Shown: piece by piece, positions 1-6,183 of the stretch
How positions within the stretch are numbered: the first letter of the stretch is position 1
Layout: each line of letters opens with the position of its first letter
Assembly (NCBI GenBank): GCA_020851855.1
Contig: JADZBY010000708.1
Span: 1-9,282, forward strand
DNA length: 9,282 nt
Origin: Anaerolineae bacterium
GTDB lineage: Bacteria; Chloroflexota; Anaerolineae; Aggregatilineales; UBA2796
Direction: 5' to 3'
The notes under the pieces: model-generated
Databases searched by the model: none
What the model was told of the DNA's origin: nothing
What the model saw: only the letters and a program-made list of their open reading frames with translations
Position numbers and translations under genes: made by a program

Positions 1-68
1 AGCCCGAACGCGAAGGTGAGCAGCGGGACGAGCGCCGCCGGGGCAAACAGGGAGTTCAGTGAGTCCAC
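1..68 (-). CDS. Start of an unidentified gene with a hydrophobic N-terminus (cut by window edge)
   Basis: A GTG codon at 68-66 opens a frame of 22 visible codons that runs off the left edge. It overlaps the TAG stop of the upstream hydrolase by one base (TAGTG), the usual sign of translational coupling. An AGGGG-like ribosome-binding site lies about 8 bases upstream. The visible residues begin MDSLNSLFAPAALVPLLTFA and look like the start of a membrane segment or signal anchor. The product cannot be identified from this much. Its place behind a MurA-like gene and a hydrolase makes a cell-envelope role possible, but that is inference only. Confidence 0.5.
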   Translation of the reverse strand, partial: MDSLNSLFAPAALVPLLTFAFG

Positions 69-841
69 TACGCTTTCCCCTGGAGAAAGGTCTTCACGAT
101 GTGCACGAACTCGGTGAGGCGCTCCTGGTAGGCGAAGTGCCCCGCGCCCTTGAACACCACCAGTCCGGCGTCGGGGATGGTTTTCTCAAGCGCCTGCCCC
201 TGCCAAAGCGGCGTATCCTGGTCCAGGTCGCCCCAGATGAGCAGCGTGGGCGCTTTGATGCGGGCTGCATAGGGCAGCAGGTCTTCGGTAACCACCTTGC
301 GGAAGGTGGCTTCCAGTGCCCCGGCGCTCTTCAGGTCGTCCGAGCCGAGCGCGCGCTGGCCGAGCTTGCGCAACTGCGGCTCCAGCCCACTCAGGCCGGG
401 CAGCTTGAGCGCCGCCTTGCCCAGCTCGACCAGCCGGGAGCGCGCCGAGGGCGGCGTGAGCACACCGGCGCTATCCGCCAGCACGAGCTTGCCGACCCGT
501 TCGGGATGGTTCGCGCCGAGCAGGATGCCGATGCGCCCGCCGAACGAGTGCCCGATCACGTGAAAGGACGGCAGGCCGGTTTTGTCCATGTAGCGGCGCA
601 CAAATTCGGTGTAATCGAAGACGCCCCACGGCTCCGGCGTCTGCGGCGGTGCGGCGCTGCGCCCGAAGCCGGGCAGGTCGAGGATGTGCGCCTGGAAGCC
701 GTGCGGGACCAGCCCGGCGGCGACGGCCTGCATACTCTCGATGCGCCCGCCCCAGCCGTGCAAGAGCAGGATCGGCGGGCCGTCGCCCGTCACTTCGGCG
801 GCAAATTCCAGCCCATCCAGCGTGTCAAGGTTGATGGCCAT
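68..841 (-). CDS. Alpha/beta hydrolase (alpha/beta fold, serine hydrolase)
   Basis: A complete 257-residue alpha/beta hydrolase, normal length for the family. An oxyanion-hole HGWGG stands at residues 28-32. The nucleophile elbow GHSFGG (97-102) places the catalytic serine at Ser99. The acid is probably Asp207 in WGDLDQDTP (203-211), and the base is His235 in GAGHFAYQE. Residues of roughly 125-190 form the helical lid. No signal peptide is seen, so it is probably cytoplasmic. The ATG at 841-839 was chosen because GGAGA lies 5 bases upstream and the conserved fold starts soon after; the open frame extends further upstream but runs into the MurA-like gene. It follows that gene by 22 bp and overlaps the next gene by 1 bp, so the three are probably one transcript. 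The substrate cannot be predicted; members of this family include esterases, C-C hydrolases and haloperoxidase-like proteins. Confidence 0.9.
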   Translation of the reverse strand: MAINLDTLDGLEFAAEVTGDGPPILLLHGWGGRIESMQAVAAGLVPHGFQAHILDLPGFGRSAAPPQTPEPWGVFDYTEFVRRYMDKTGLPSFHVIGHSFGGRIGILLGANHPERVGKLVLADSAGVLTPPSARSRLVELGKAALKLPGLSGLEPQLRKLGQRALGSDDLKSAGALEATFRKVVTEDLLPYAARIKAPTLLIWGDLDQDTPLWQGQALEKTIPDAGLVVFKGAGHFAYQERLTEFVHIVKTFLQGKA

Positions 842-863
842 GCCGTCTCCGCTCACCAGCCGG

Positions 864-2147
864 TCACAGTTCGGCGCGGCGAATGTGCGCGCCGACCGCC
901 GCCAGTTTGTCCAAAACACCGGCAAAGCTGCGGTCAAAGGCTTCGGCGGTGTCGATGATCGTCTCGCCCTGGGCGCACAGCGCCGCCGCCAGCACGGCCA
1001 GCCCGGTGCGCACGTCGGGATTGTCCACGTAATCGCCGGTAAGCCGCGTCGGGCCAACGACGATGGCGCGGTGCGGGTCGCACAGGACGATCTGCGCGCC
1101 CATCGCCGTCAGCCGGTCGGTGAACAGCATCCGGTTGTTGAACAGTTTCTCGTGGATGAGCGTCGTGCCGCGCGCCTGGGTGGCGATCACGGTCGCCATG
1201 GCGATCAGGTCCGAAGGGAAGCCCGGCCACGGCGCGGATTCGACGGTCACGTCCACATCTTCATCGCGGTTGGGCACTTCAAAGCGATCGTGCACGGGCA
1301 CGACGACGGCGTCCTCGTCCAGGCTGATATGCAGGCCGAGGCGCTCGTACACCCGCGCGATGAGGCGCAAATCGCGGCGGCGCGTGCCCTCGATGGTCAG
1401 CCGTCCGCCGCTCAGCGCGGCGATGGCCGCCACGCTGGCCGCTTCGATATGGTCGGGCGAGACGGCCAGCGCCGCGCCGCCCAGGTCATCCTTGCCAAAC
1501 CGCCCGTGCACGGTGATCAGGTTCGAGCCGACGCCCTCGACGGTCGCGCCCATCCCTTCGAGCAGGCGCAGCACATCGACCACGTGCGGCTCGGATGCGG
1601 CGTTGAGGATCACCGTGCGCTCGCCAAGCGCGGCGGCCAGCATACACACCAGCGCCGTGGCCGTGACGCTGGTCTGTTCCAGCACGATCTCACGGCTATC
1701 CCACGGCTCGGCGCGCAGGTCGATCACGCCGCCGTCGATGCTCACGCCGCAGCCCAGGTCGCGCAGGGCGGCGAGATGGGCGCTCAGGCGGCTGATGGAT
1801 TGGTCGGTGCTCAGGCGGGCGTGGCGACGGCGGGCCAGAATCGGCGCGAGCAGCAACAGCGTGCCGCTCAGCGCGTCGCTGTGTTCCCGGCTCAGGCCGC
1901 GCCCGGTGATGTGCGGCGTGTGCAGCGTGATCCGCCCGTCGCCGGGCAGCCCTTCATCGACGTGCAGGCCCAGATTCGCCCCGATTTCGAGCATCACGCC
2001 GACGCTGACCGTATCCGGCATGTTGGCAAGCTCGACCGGCGCGCCGCTGAGCATGGACGCCGCGACGAGCGCCATGGCGGCGTTGCTGTTGCCAGAGGCC
2101 TGATACGCGCCGCGCAACGGCTGGCGGCCCGTGACTTTGATGCGCAT
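864..2147 (-). CDS. MurA-like UDP-N-acetylglucosamine 1-carboxyvinyltransferase family protein with altered active site
   Basis: The 427-residue protein matches MurA in length and fold (EPT/RT3 family). MurA transfers enolpyruvate from PEP to UDP-GlcNAc in the first committed step of peptidoglycan synthesis. Conserved blocks: SGNSNAAM (18-25, for MurA SGAKNAAL), the APWPGFPSD block with Asp313 (MurA Asp305), FNNRM (336-340), and DVRTGLAVL with Arg380 (MurA Arg397). Three active-site positions differ by eye alignment with E. coli MurA: Lys22 is Ser21, Arg91 is Asp91, and Cys115 is Asp115 (aligned through Arg120). Asp at 115 is known in naturally fosfomycin-resistant MurA enzymes, but loss of Lys22 is unusual. 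It may therefore be a divergent paralogue with a different acceptor, or inactive. The ATG at 2147-2145 fits the family N-terminus, has GGAAG about 10 bases upstream, and lies behind a TATAAT box. It heads a leftward operon with the hydrolase. Confidence 0.85.
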   Translation of the reverse strand: MRIKVTGRQPLRGAYQASGNSNAAMALVAASMLSGAPVELANMPDTVSVGVMLEIGANLGLHVDEGLPGDGRITLHTPHITGRGLSREHSDALSGTLLLLAPILARRRHARLSTDQSISRLSAHLAALRDLGCGVSIDGGVIDLRAEPWDSREIVLEQTSVTATALVCMLAAALGERTVILNAASEPHVVDVLRLLEGMGATVEGVGSNLITVHGRFGKDDLGGAALAVSPDHIEAASVAAIAALSGGRLTIEGTRRRDLRLIARVYERLGLHISLDEDAVVVPVHDRFEVPNRDEDVDVTVESAPWPGFPSDLIAMATVIATQARGTTLIHEKLFNNRMLFTDRLTAMGAQIVLCDPHRAIVVGPTRLTGDYVDNPDVRTGLAVLAAALCAQGETIIDTAEAFDRSFAGVLDKLAAVGAHIRRAEL

Positions 2148-2175
2148 GAGACACCACTTCCCCTTCGCGCGCCGG

Positions 2176-2181
2176 ATTATA
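2176..2181 (-). promoter_or_regulatory. Candidate -10 box for the MurA-like operon
   Basis: Read on the minus strand, this is a perfect TATAAT about 28 bases upstream of the start codon at 2147, which would give a leader of about 20 bases. No convincing -35 box is seen at 16-18 bp spacing, so the call rests on the -10 alone and its position in the divergent gap between the MurA-like gene and the tRNA. Confidence 0.5.
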
Positions 2182-2232
2182 CCCGGTTTGCCACATCGCG
2201 GTACGGTGTCGGGATTCGCGGGCGATTCGGCG

Positions 2233-2261
2233 TTGACGATCCCCACACGGCGTGTTATGAT
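2233..2261 (+). promoter_or_regulatory. Sigma70-type promoter of tRNA-Tyr
   Basis: TTGACG (2233-2238) and TATGAT (2256-2261) are separated by exactly 17 bp, a near-consensus sigma70-family promoter. Transcription would start near 2268, about 9 bases before the mature tRNA 5' end, leaving a short leader for RNase P to remove. This is the best-formed promoter in the window, as expected for a stable RNA gene. Confidence 0.75.
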
Positions 2262-2276
2262 GTGTCCCGTCAGCGC

Positions 2277-2350
2277 CCCGGGGTAGCCAAGTGGCCTAAG
2301 GCAGCTGACTGTAAATCAGCCATACGGTGGTTCGAATCCGCCCCCCGGGA
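2277..2350 (+). tRNA. tRNA-Tyr (GUA), archaeal/eukaryal-type identity: C1-G72, short variable loop
   Basis: The sequence folds into a complete cloverleaf. The acceptor stem CCCGGGG (2277-2283) pairs with CCCCGGG (2343-2349), with A73 at 2350. U8 and A9 follow. The D-stem GCC/GGC spans 2286-2302. The anticodon stem GCTGA/TCAGC encloses loop CTGTAAA with anticodon GTA at 2311-2313. The variable loop is CATAC (2321-2325), and the T-arm is GGTGG/CCGCC with loop TTCGAAT and one U-G pair. G15, G18-G19 and C48 are in place, so it should be functional. CCA is not encoded. Bacterial tRNA-Tyr normally has G1-C72 and a long variable arm; this one has C1-G72 and a 5-nt variable loop, as in archaea and eukaryotes. 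The large D-loop with an A13/A22 mismatch looks more like a bacterial long-arm tRNA. The matching archaeal-type synthetase gene lies just downstream. Confidence 0.95.
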
Positions 2351-2363
2351 CTTGATAGAGCGG

Positions 2364-2400
2364 CCCCGCGTTTTCCCTGAGAAGGCGCGGGGTTTGTGTT
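2364..2400 (+). terminator. Intrinsic terminator after tRNA-Tyr
   Basis: A 12-bp stem (2364-2375 with 2381-2392) closes on a 5-nt CCTGA loop. Seven GC pairs at the base are followed by two U-G, two U-A and one C-G pair. TTTGTGTT follows directly. It lies 13 bases after the tRNA 3' end and before the synthetase promoter, so it should separate tRNA transcription from tyrS. It could also pass some read-through. Confidence 0.7.
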
Positions 2401-2405
2401 AGAAT
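2377..2405 (+). promoter_or_regulatory. Candidate promoter of the tyrosyl-tRNA synthetase gene
   Basis: TAGAAT (2400-2405) lies 17 bp after CTGAGA (2377-2382), which matches four of six -35 consensus bases. The -35 overlaps the loop and 3' arm of the preceding terminator. The transcript would start near 2412, giving a 5' leader of about 55 bases. That leader can form a short GCCCC/GGGGC hairpin (2414-2418 with 2424-2428). No T-box-like anticodon-pairing leader is present. Confidence 0.5.
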
Positions 2406-2467
2406 AGCCCTCAGCCCCGCGCCGGGGCGTTGCCTGAAGCGTGACCAGTGACCGGGAGCCTGCCTGC

Positions 2468-3574
2468 ATGACCGAATCCACCACCCTGACCACCGCCGAG
2501 CGCGTCGAATTGATTACGCGCAACCTGGAAGAAGTGATCGGCAGGGACGAATTGCCCGCCCTGCTGGAAAGCGGCACACCGCTGCGCCACTACATCGGCC
2601 TGGAAATCTCCGGACGGCTGCACCTGGGCACGGCGCTGGCCAGCATGAACAAAATCCGCGATTTGCAGCAGGCGGGTGTGCACTGCACGATCTTTCTGGC
2701 CGATTGGCACACCTGGATCAACGACAAGCTCGGCGGCGACCGCGAGCGCATCAAGCGCGTGGCGCACGAGTATTTCAAGGTCGGCCTGAGCGCGTCGCTG
2801 GCGGCGGCGGGCGGCGATCCGGGCCAGATCGAGTACATCCTCGGCTCGGACCTGTACCATCACAACGATCGGTATTGGGAAACGCTCATCGACGTGGCGA
2901 AAAACACGACGCTGAGCCGCATCGAGCGCAGCATCAGCATCATGGGCCGCAAGGAAGGCGAAGCGCTCGATTTTGCCAAGCTGATTTACCCGCCCATGCA
3001 GGTGGCCGACATCTTCATCATGGGCGTGAACATCGCGCACGGCGGCATTGACCAGCGTAAGGCGCACGTCATCGCGCGCGACGTGGCAAACGTGATGCGC
3101 GTCTCGCCGCTGCGCAATGCCCAGGGCGACATCATCAAGCCGGTGATCATCCACCAGCCCATGCTGCTCGGCCTGGAAAAGCCGAAACAGTGGCCGGTCG
3201 ACCCGGAGCGGCTGCGCGAATTGCGCACCGAGATGAAGATGAGCAAGTCGCGGCCCGATTCCGCCGTGTTCGTCAACGATACGCCGGACCAGATTCGGGC
3301 GAAGATCCGGAAGGCGTTCTGCCCACCCGGGGAGACGGACTACAACCCGGTGCTCAACTGGGCGCGTTACCTGTTGTTCCAGCAGGGGCGTTCGCTGTTT
3401 GTGCCGCGCACGCCCGAAAACGGCGGCAACCTGACCTTTGCGACGTACGACGAGCTGGCCCAGGCGTACAAAGACGGCCTGCACCCGATGGACCTCAAGA
3501 ACGCGGTGACGGAAAGCCTGATCGCCCTGCTGGAGCCGATCCGGCAGGCGATTGGCGATGTGGATGTGAATTAG
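2468..3574 (+). CDS. tyrS: Tyrosyl-tRNA synthetase, archaeal/eukaryal type
   Basis: This 368-residue class I synthetase attaches tyrosine to tRNA-Tyr in the cytoplasm. The Rossmann domain carries YIGLEISGRLHLGT (42-55, HIGH motif) and KMSKS (257-261). By eye it aligns with Methanocaldococcus jannaschii TyrRS. Tyrosine-pocket residues Tyr32, Tyr151, Gln155, Asp158 and Gln173 correspond to Tyr43, Tyr174, Gln178, Asp181 and Gln196. The C-terminal block LHPMDLKNAV (338-347) holds the His/Asp pair (His339, Asp342) that reads the anticodon in archaeal TyrRS. Bacterial TyrRS is about 400-430 residues with a C-terminal S4 domain; that domain is absent. Arg197-Lys198 sit where the archaeal enzyme contacts the C1-G72 end. 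The ATG at 2468 was preferred over an in-frame GTG at 2441 because GGGAG lies about 10 bases upstream and alignment begins nearby. Its putative partner, a tRNA-Tyr with C1-G72, lies about 117 bp upstream. Function is very sure; the archaeal-type assignment is strong by motif. Confidence 0.95.
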   Translation: MTESTTLTTAERVELITRNLEEVIGRDELPALLESGTPLRHYIGLEISGRLHLGTALASMNKIRDLQQAGVHCTIFLADWHTWINDKLGGDRERIKRVAHEYFKVGLSASLAAAGGDPGQIEYILGSDLYHHNDRYWETLIDVAKNTTLSRIERSISIMGRKEGEALDFAKLIYPPMQVADIFIMGVNIAHGGIDQRKAHVIARDVANVMRVSPLRNAQGDIIKPVIIHQPMLLGLEKPKQWPVDPERLRELRTEMKMSKSRPDSAVFVNDTPDQIRAKIRKAFCPPGETDYNPVLNWARYLLFQQGRSLFVPRTPENGGNLTFATYDELAQAYKDGLHPMDLKNAVTESLIALLEPIRQAIGDVDVN

Positions 3575-3577
3575 CGG

Positions 3578-3690
3578 CCCTCACTCCCCCGGCCCACTGG
3601 GTGAAGGGAGAACGGAACGGGCGCGTCGCGACGCGACCCTACGGACGCGAGGGCCATTGCAGGGGCAGCTTGCGAGCCGCCCGCCCTGGA
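3578..3690. repeat. Degenerate palindromic repeats between tyrS and the sirtuin
   Basis: The 142-bp gap holds three hairpin-forming pieces. At 3578-3616 is a sequence starting CCCTCACTCCCCCGGCCC and ending GGGAGAACGG, resembling the ends of the element at 6184. At 3622-3635 is a perfect 14-base palindrome, CGCGTCGCGACGCG, followed by CCCTACGG. At 3663-3682 is an imperfect stem-loop around TTGCG. They look like decayed members of repeat families also seen at 6184-6625. The first could also act as a weak terminator for tyrS, but it has no T-tract. Confidence 0.5.
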
Positions 3691-3716
3691 AGTCATCGTA
3701 GAAAGGACGCCCGCAC

Positions 3717-4490
3717 ATGGTGAGCGACAGCGACATCGCCAGGGCAGCGCGGCGGCTACGCGACGCCGAGCGGCTCGTCGTGCTGACCGGCGCGGGCGTC
3801 TCTAAAGAGAGCGGTGTGCCCACCTTTCGCGATGCGCTGGAAGGCTATTGGGCGCAGTTTGACCCGCAGGACCTCGCCACGCCCGATGCGTTTCTGCGCA
3901 ACCCCAAGCTGGTGTGGGACTGGTACGAGAGCCGGCGGAATCTGCTGGCCAGCGTGCGGCCCAATCCCGGCCACTATGCGCTGGCCGACCTCGAAGACCT
4001 CTTCCCGCAGGTGGTCATCGTCACGCAAAACGTGGACGGCCTGCACCGCGCCGCCGGTAGCAGCGACGTGATCGAGCTGCACGGCGACATCACGCAGCAC
4101 CGCTGTTACGACAACTGCCAGGGCAACCCGACGCTCATCGACATCCACGAACTCGACTGGAACCGGGAAAAAGGCCCGCCGCCCTGCCCACACTGCGGCG
4201 CGTTCGTCCGGCCCAACGTGGTGTGGTTCAACGAGATGCTGCCGCCGGGCGCGCTGGAACGGGCCGTCGAGCTGGCCAAAGCCGCCGACGCCGTGATCGT
4301 GGTCGGCACGTCGGGCATGGTCCAGCCGGCGGCGTCGCTGCCCTATTACGCGCGCTGGCACGGCGACGCCTACCTGATCGACGTAAACCCGGAGCGCGAC
4401 GAGATCGCCCCCATCTGCGACCTGTTCCTGCAAGGGCCGTCCGGCGAGGTGCTGCCGCGCCTGGTGCAAGCGTTGCGCGGCTCGCCATAA
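3717..4490 (+). CDS. cobB: NAD-dependent protein deacylase, class III sirtuin (SIRT5/CobB-like)
   Basis: A complete 257-residue sirtuin. It removes acyl groups from lysine using NAD+, giving nicotinamide and O-acyl-ADP-ribose. Motifs in order: GAGVSKESGVPTFRD (25-39, NAD binding), TQNVDGLH (103-110), catalytic His122 in ELHGD, and four zinc cysteines Cys130, Cys134, Cys157 and Cys160 (the first pair CxxxC rather than CxxC). GTS (197-199) and DVNPE (222-226) line the NAD pocket. Tyr70-x-x-Arg73 in WYESRR matches the Tyr/Arg pair that reads succinyl- and malonyl-lysine in SIRT5 and CobB, so desuccinylase or demalonylase activity is likely besides deacetylation. The start has AAAGGA 9 bases upstream; an adjacent GTG at 3720 is an alternative. 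The exported protein gene starts 21 bp after its stop, so they are probably cotranscribed. The symbol is by family resemblance. Confidence 0.93.
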   Translation: MVSDSDIARAARRLRDAERLVVLTGAGVSKESGVPTFRDALEGYWAQFDPQDLATPDAFLRNPKLVWDWYESRRNLLASVRPNPGHYALADLEDLFPQVVIVTQNVDGLHRAAGSSDVIELHGDITQHRCYDNCQGNPTLIDIHELDWNREKGPPPCPHCGAFVRPNVVWFNEMLPPGALERAVELAKAADAVIVVGTSGMVQPAASLPYYARWHGDAYLIDVNPERDEIAPICDLFLQGPSGEVLPRLVQALRGSP

Positions 4491-4511
4491 GGCCGACAAG
4501 GATCACGCCCC

Positions 4512-5627
4512 ATGCGCCGCCCACTGCTGATCACCGCCGTACTACTGATCCTTTTGCTCTCCTTCGCGTCGTCTGGCCAGCCCGCGCGCGGGCAGGGCGA
4601 TGGCGACTCCCCACCGACCGTTTACGATGTGTTCCTGACCGACGACGGCGACGCGGCGGCGCAGCAGGTGCTCTTCGTGGACGCGCGCACCGGTCTGAGC
4701 GTCGTGGTGGCCGCGCCGGGCAGTGACCACACGCTCATCAAGCAAGGCGTGATCTACCGCGAGGCGGGCACAGGCTTCGTCCGCATCGCCACGCCGGATG
4801 GCCGCGCCGACATCTTCGCGCCCATCCCACCCGGCCAGCCGAACGTGCGCGTGGATTGGGTCGTCTCGCCGGGCCGAGAGCGCCTCGCCTGGACGGTCAC
4901 GGTGAGCGATGGGCCGAACCTCGTCAGCGACCTGTACATCGCGCCGGGCGACGGCAGCGGCGCGCAACTGGCGCTGCACGCGACCTCGACGCAGGGCATC
5001 GGCGTGTTGCCGCTGGCCGTGGGCGACGCGGGCGACTGGGTGGATTACGCGCGCCGCGCCGACTTGTTCGCGCCGCCATCCGAAGACGGGAGCGCGCCGC
5101 CTTCGCCCCGGAGTGCGGTGGACGAGGCACTGCGCCTGGATGTGGCGGCGGGCGCGTCTGCGCCGCTGCCGGAACTGCCCGCGACTGCGCCCGGCTGCCC
5201 GTGCCCGGTCGCGGTGACGCCGGACGGCGCGCGTTTTGCCCGGCTGTGGGCGGATGAGGACGGCGCGTTTGCCGTCACGGTCTGGGAGATCGGCGCAGAC
5301 TTCTCGGCGCAGGTTGAGCCGCTTGCCACGGACTACGAGCGCGCCGCCGGGCTGCTGCTCTCGCCGGACGGTGAGCGCGCGGTGTACACGCTGGCGCGCG
5401 GCCAGACGCGGCTGCGTTATGCGCTGGTCGTGGCCAATCTGCTCACCGGCGAGCAGCGCCTCGTCAATGACCGGCTGGACGGCGATTTACGCGCGGCGGC
5501 GTTTGTGGCGGGCGGTGAGGCGCTGCTCATGACCGGCGCGCTGGGCGAGGGCACGTACAAAGTCTGGCTGGCGGATGGCGTCGCGGTGCAGGTATCGCCG
5601 CACACGTACCTGGGCCACATCGGGTGA
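4512..5627 (+). CDS. Exported protein of unknown function, possibly beta-propeller-like
   Basis: I do not recognise this 371-residue protein. Residues 1-22 are a clear export signal: MRRP, then a leucine-rich core (about 5-20). No lipobox cysteine is seen, so it is either cleaved around residues 22-30 or held by an N-terminal anchor. The rest is rich in Gly, Ala, Asp and Pro. It has recurring short stretches such as TPDGRADIF, SPGRERLAWTV, TPDGARFARLW and SPDGERAVYTL. These 'SPDG' strands are typical of WD40/TolB-like propeller blades, so a partial propeller fold is likely. Cys residues in a GCPCP motif (about 229-233) are the only cysteines noticed. The start has AAGGA 9 bases upstream. It lies 21 bp after the sirtuin, with nothing to suggest a shared function. 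Confidence 0.75.
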   Translation: MRRPLLITAVLLILLLSFASSGQPARGQGDGDSPPTVYDVFLTDDGDAAAQQVLFVDARTGLSVVVAAPGSDHTLIKQGVIYREAGTGFVRIATPDGRADIFAPIPPGQPNVRVDWVVSPGRERLAWTVTVSDGPNLVSDLYIAPGDGSGAQLALHATSTQGIGVLPLAVGDAGDWVDYARRADLFAPPSEDGSAPPSPRSAVDEALRLDVAAGASAPLPELPATAPGCPCPVAVTPDGARFARLWADEDGAFAVTVWEIGADFSAQVEPLATDYERAAGLLLSPDGERAVYTLARGQTRLRYALVVANLLTGEQRLVNDRLDGDLRAAAFVAGGEALLMTGALGEGTYKVWLADGVAVQVSPHTYLGHIG

Positions 5628-5652
5628 CGCGGCGCGCCCGGCGATTTTGCAC

Positions 5653-5658
5653 TAGAAT
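5653..5658 (+). promoter_or_regulatory. Candidate -10 box (TAGAAT) before the small membrane protein gene
   Basis: TAGAAT here matches the -10 box proposed for tyrS. It lies 26 bases after the previous stop codon and would give a 5' leader of about 70 bases. No -35 box is recognisable at the usual spacing, so this is a weak to moderate call. Confidence 0.4.
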
Positions 5659-5736
5659 GATTTTGTCTGAGGGCGACGCGCTTTATGCGGACGTGTTCGG
5701 CTTCCGCCCGGCATTCCTTCCATCTGCGAGGCATCG

Positions 5737-6171
5737 ATGCAGAATATTGACATCCAATTGATCCTTCAACGCCTCAGCCCCATCAACCAGGGCAACATGC
5801 AGCAGACCATCTGGGGCTTTTTCCTGTACATCATCTTTTTCCTGACCCTGTTTTTCATGGCGCGGCAGAAAACCGCCCGGCAGAGCGTGACGATCATGGC
5901 CGTGGCCGTGATGCTCATCGCGCTGATCGACAAGGTCGGCGTCGGGTATGCCGGGTTTAACGTCCTTCCGGCGTCGGGATGCGGATCGTTCCCGGTCCTG
6001 TTCATGCGGGCAGCGCTGTTCATCCTGCCCATGCTCGCCTTCAGCATCGACCGGGAGTCGAAGGCGCGCGGCGCATTGATCATGGTCGCTGTGACGGCCT
6101 TCATCTATTTCTGGCTGCGCGGTATGGTCGAGATGCAGCTCCTGGTGGGCGGCGCAGGCCTGACATGCTAG
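5737..6171 (+). CDS. Small integral membrane protein of unknown function (four predicted helices)
   Basis: The 144-residue protein is mostly hydrophobic. Four membrane segments are visible at about 25-42, 50-65, 86-103 and 111-127, separated by short loops. The first loop is basic (ARQKTAR, 42-48) and the third is charged (DRESKAR, 105-111), suggesting both are cytoplasmic with the N-terminus outside. The N-terminal 20 residues are polar. GAGG-like Shine-Dalgarno bases lie 5 bases before the ATG. Base use at codon third positions resembles the neighbours, supporting a real gene. I recognise no family. It stands alone: the repeat-rich gap starts 12 bases after its stop. Confidence 0.75.
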   Translation: MQNIDIQLILQRLSPINQGNMQQTIWGFFLYIIFFLTLFFMARQKTARQSVTIMAVAVMLIALIDKVGVGYAGFNVLPASGCGSFPVLFMRAALFILPMLAFSIDRESKARGALIMVAVTAFIYFWLRGMVEMQLLVGGAGLTC

Positions 6172-6183
6172 ACCCGCGATTCT

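Noticed and set aside
2277..2350. Suppressor or pyrrolysine-type tRNA linked to an unusual synthetase
   Set aside because: The anticodon is GTA, which reads ordinary Tyr codons, and the synthetase keeps all tyrosine-pocket residues.
684..2402. A 572-codon plus-strand open frame covering the MurA-like gene and running through the tRNA
   Set aside because: It is antisense to a clear family match, has Arg/His/Gln-rich low-quality sequence, and reads through the tRNA and terminator. Long antisense frames are expected in GC-rich DNA.
2441..2467. GTG start nine codons upstream for tyrS
   Set aside because: The ATG at 2468 has a better placed GGGAG and the family alignment starts after it.
2400..2467. 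T-box or riboswitch leader before tyrS
   Set aside because: The leader is only about 55 bases and has no specifier loop or antiterminator bulge; only a small GC hairpin is present.
2411..3484. A 357-codon minus-strand open frame opposite tyrS
   Set aside because: It is the codon-bias shadow of the synthetase gene, with no recognisable domain and no ribosome-binding site linked to it.
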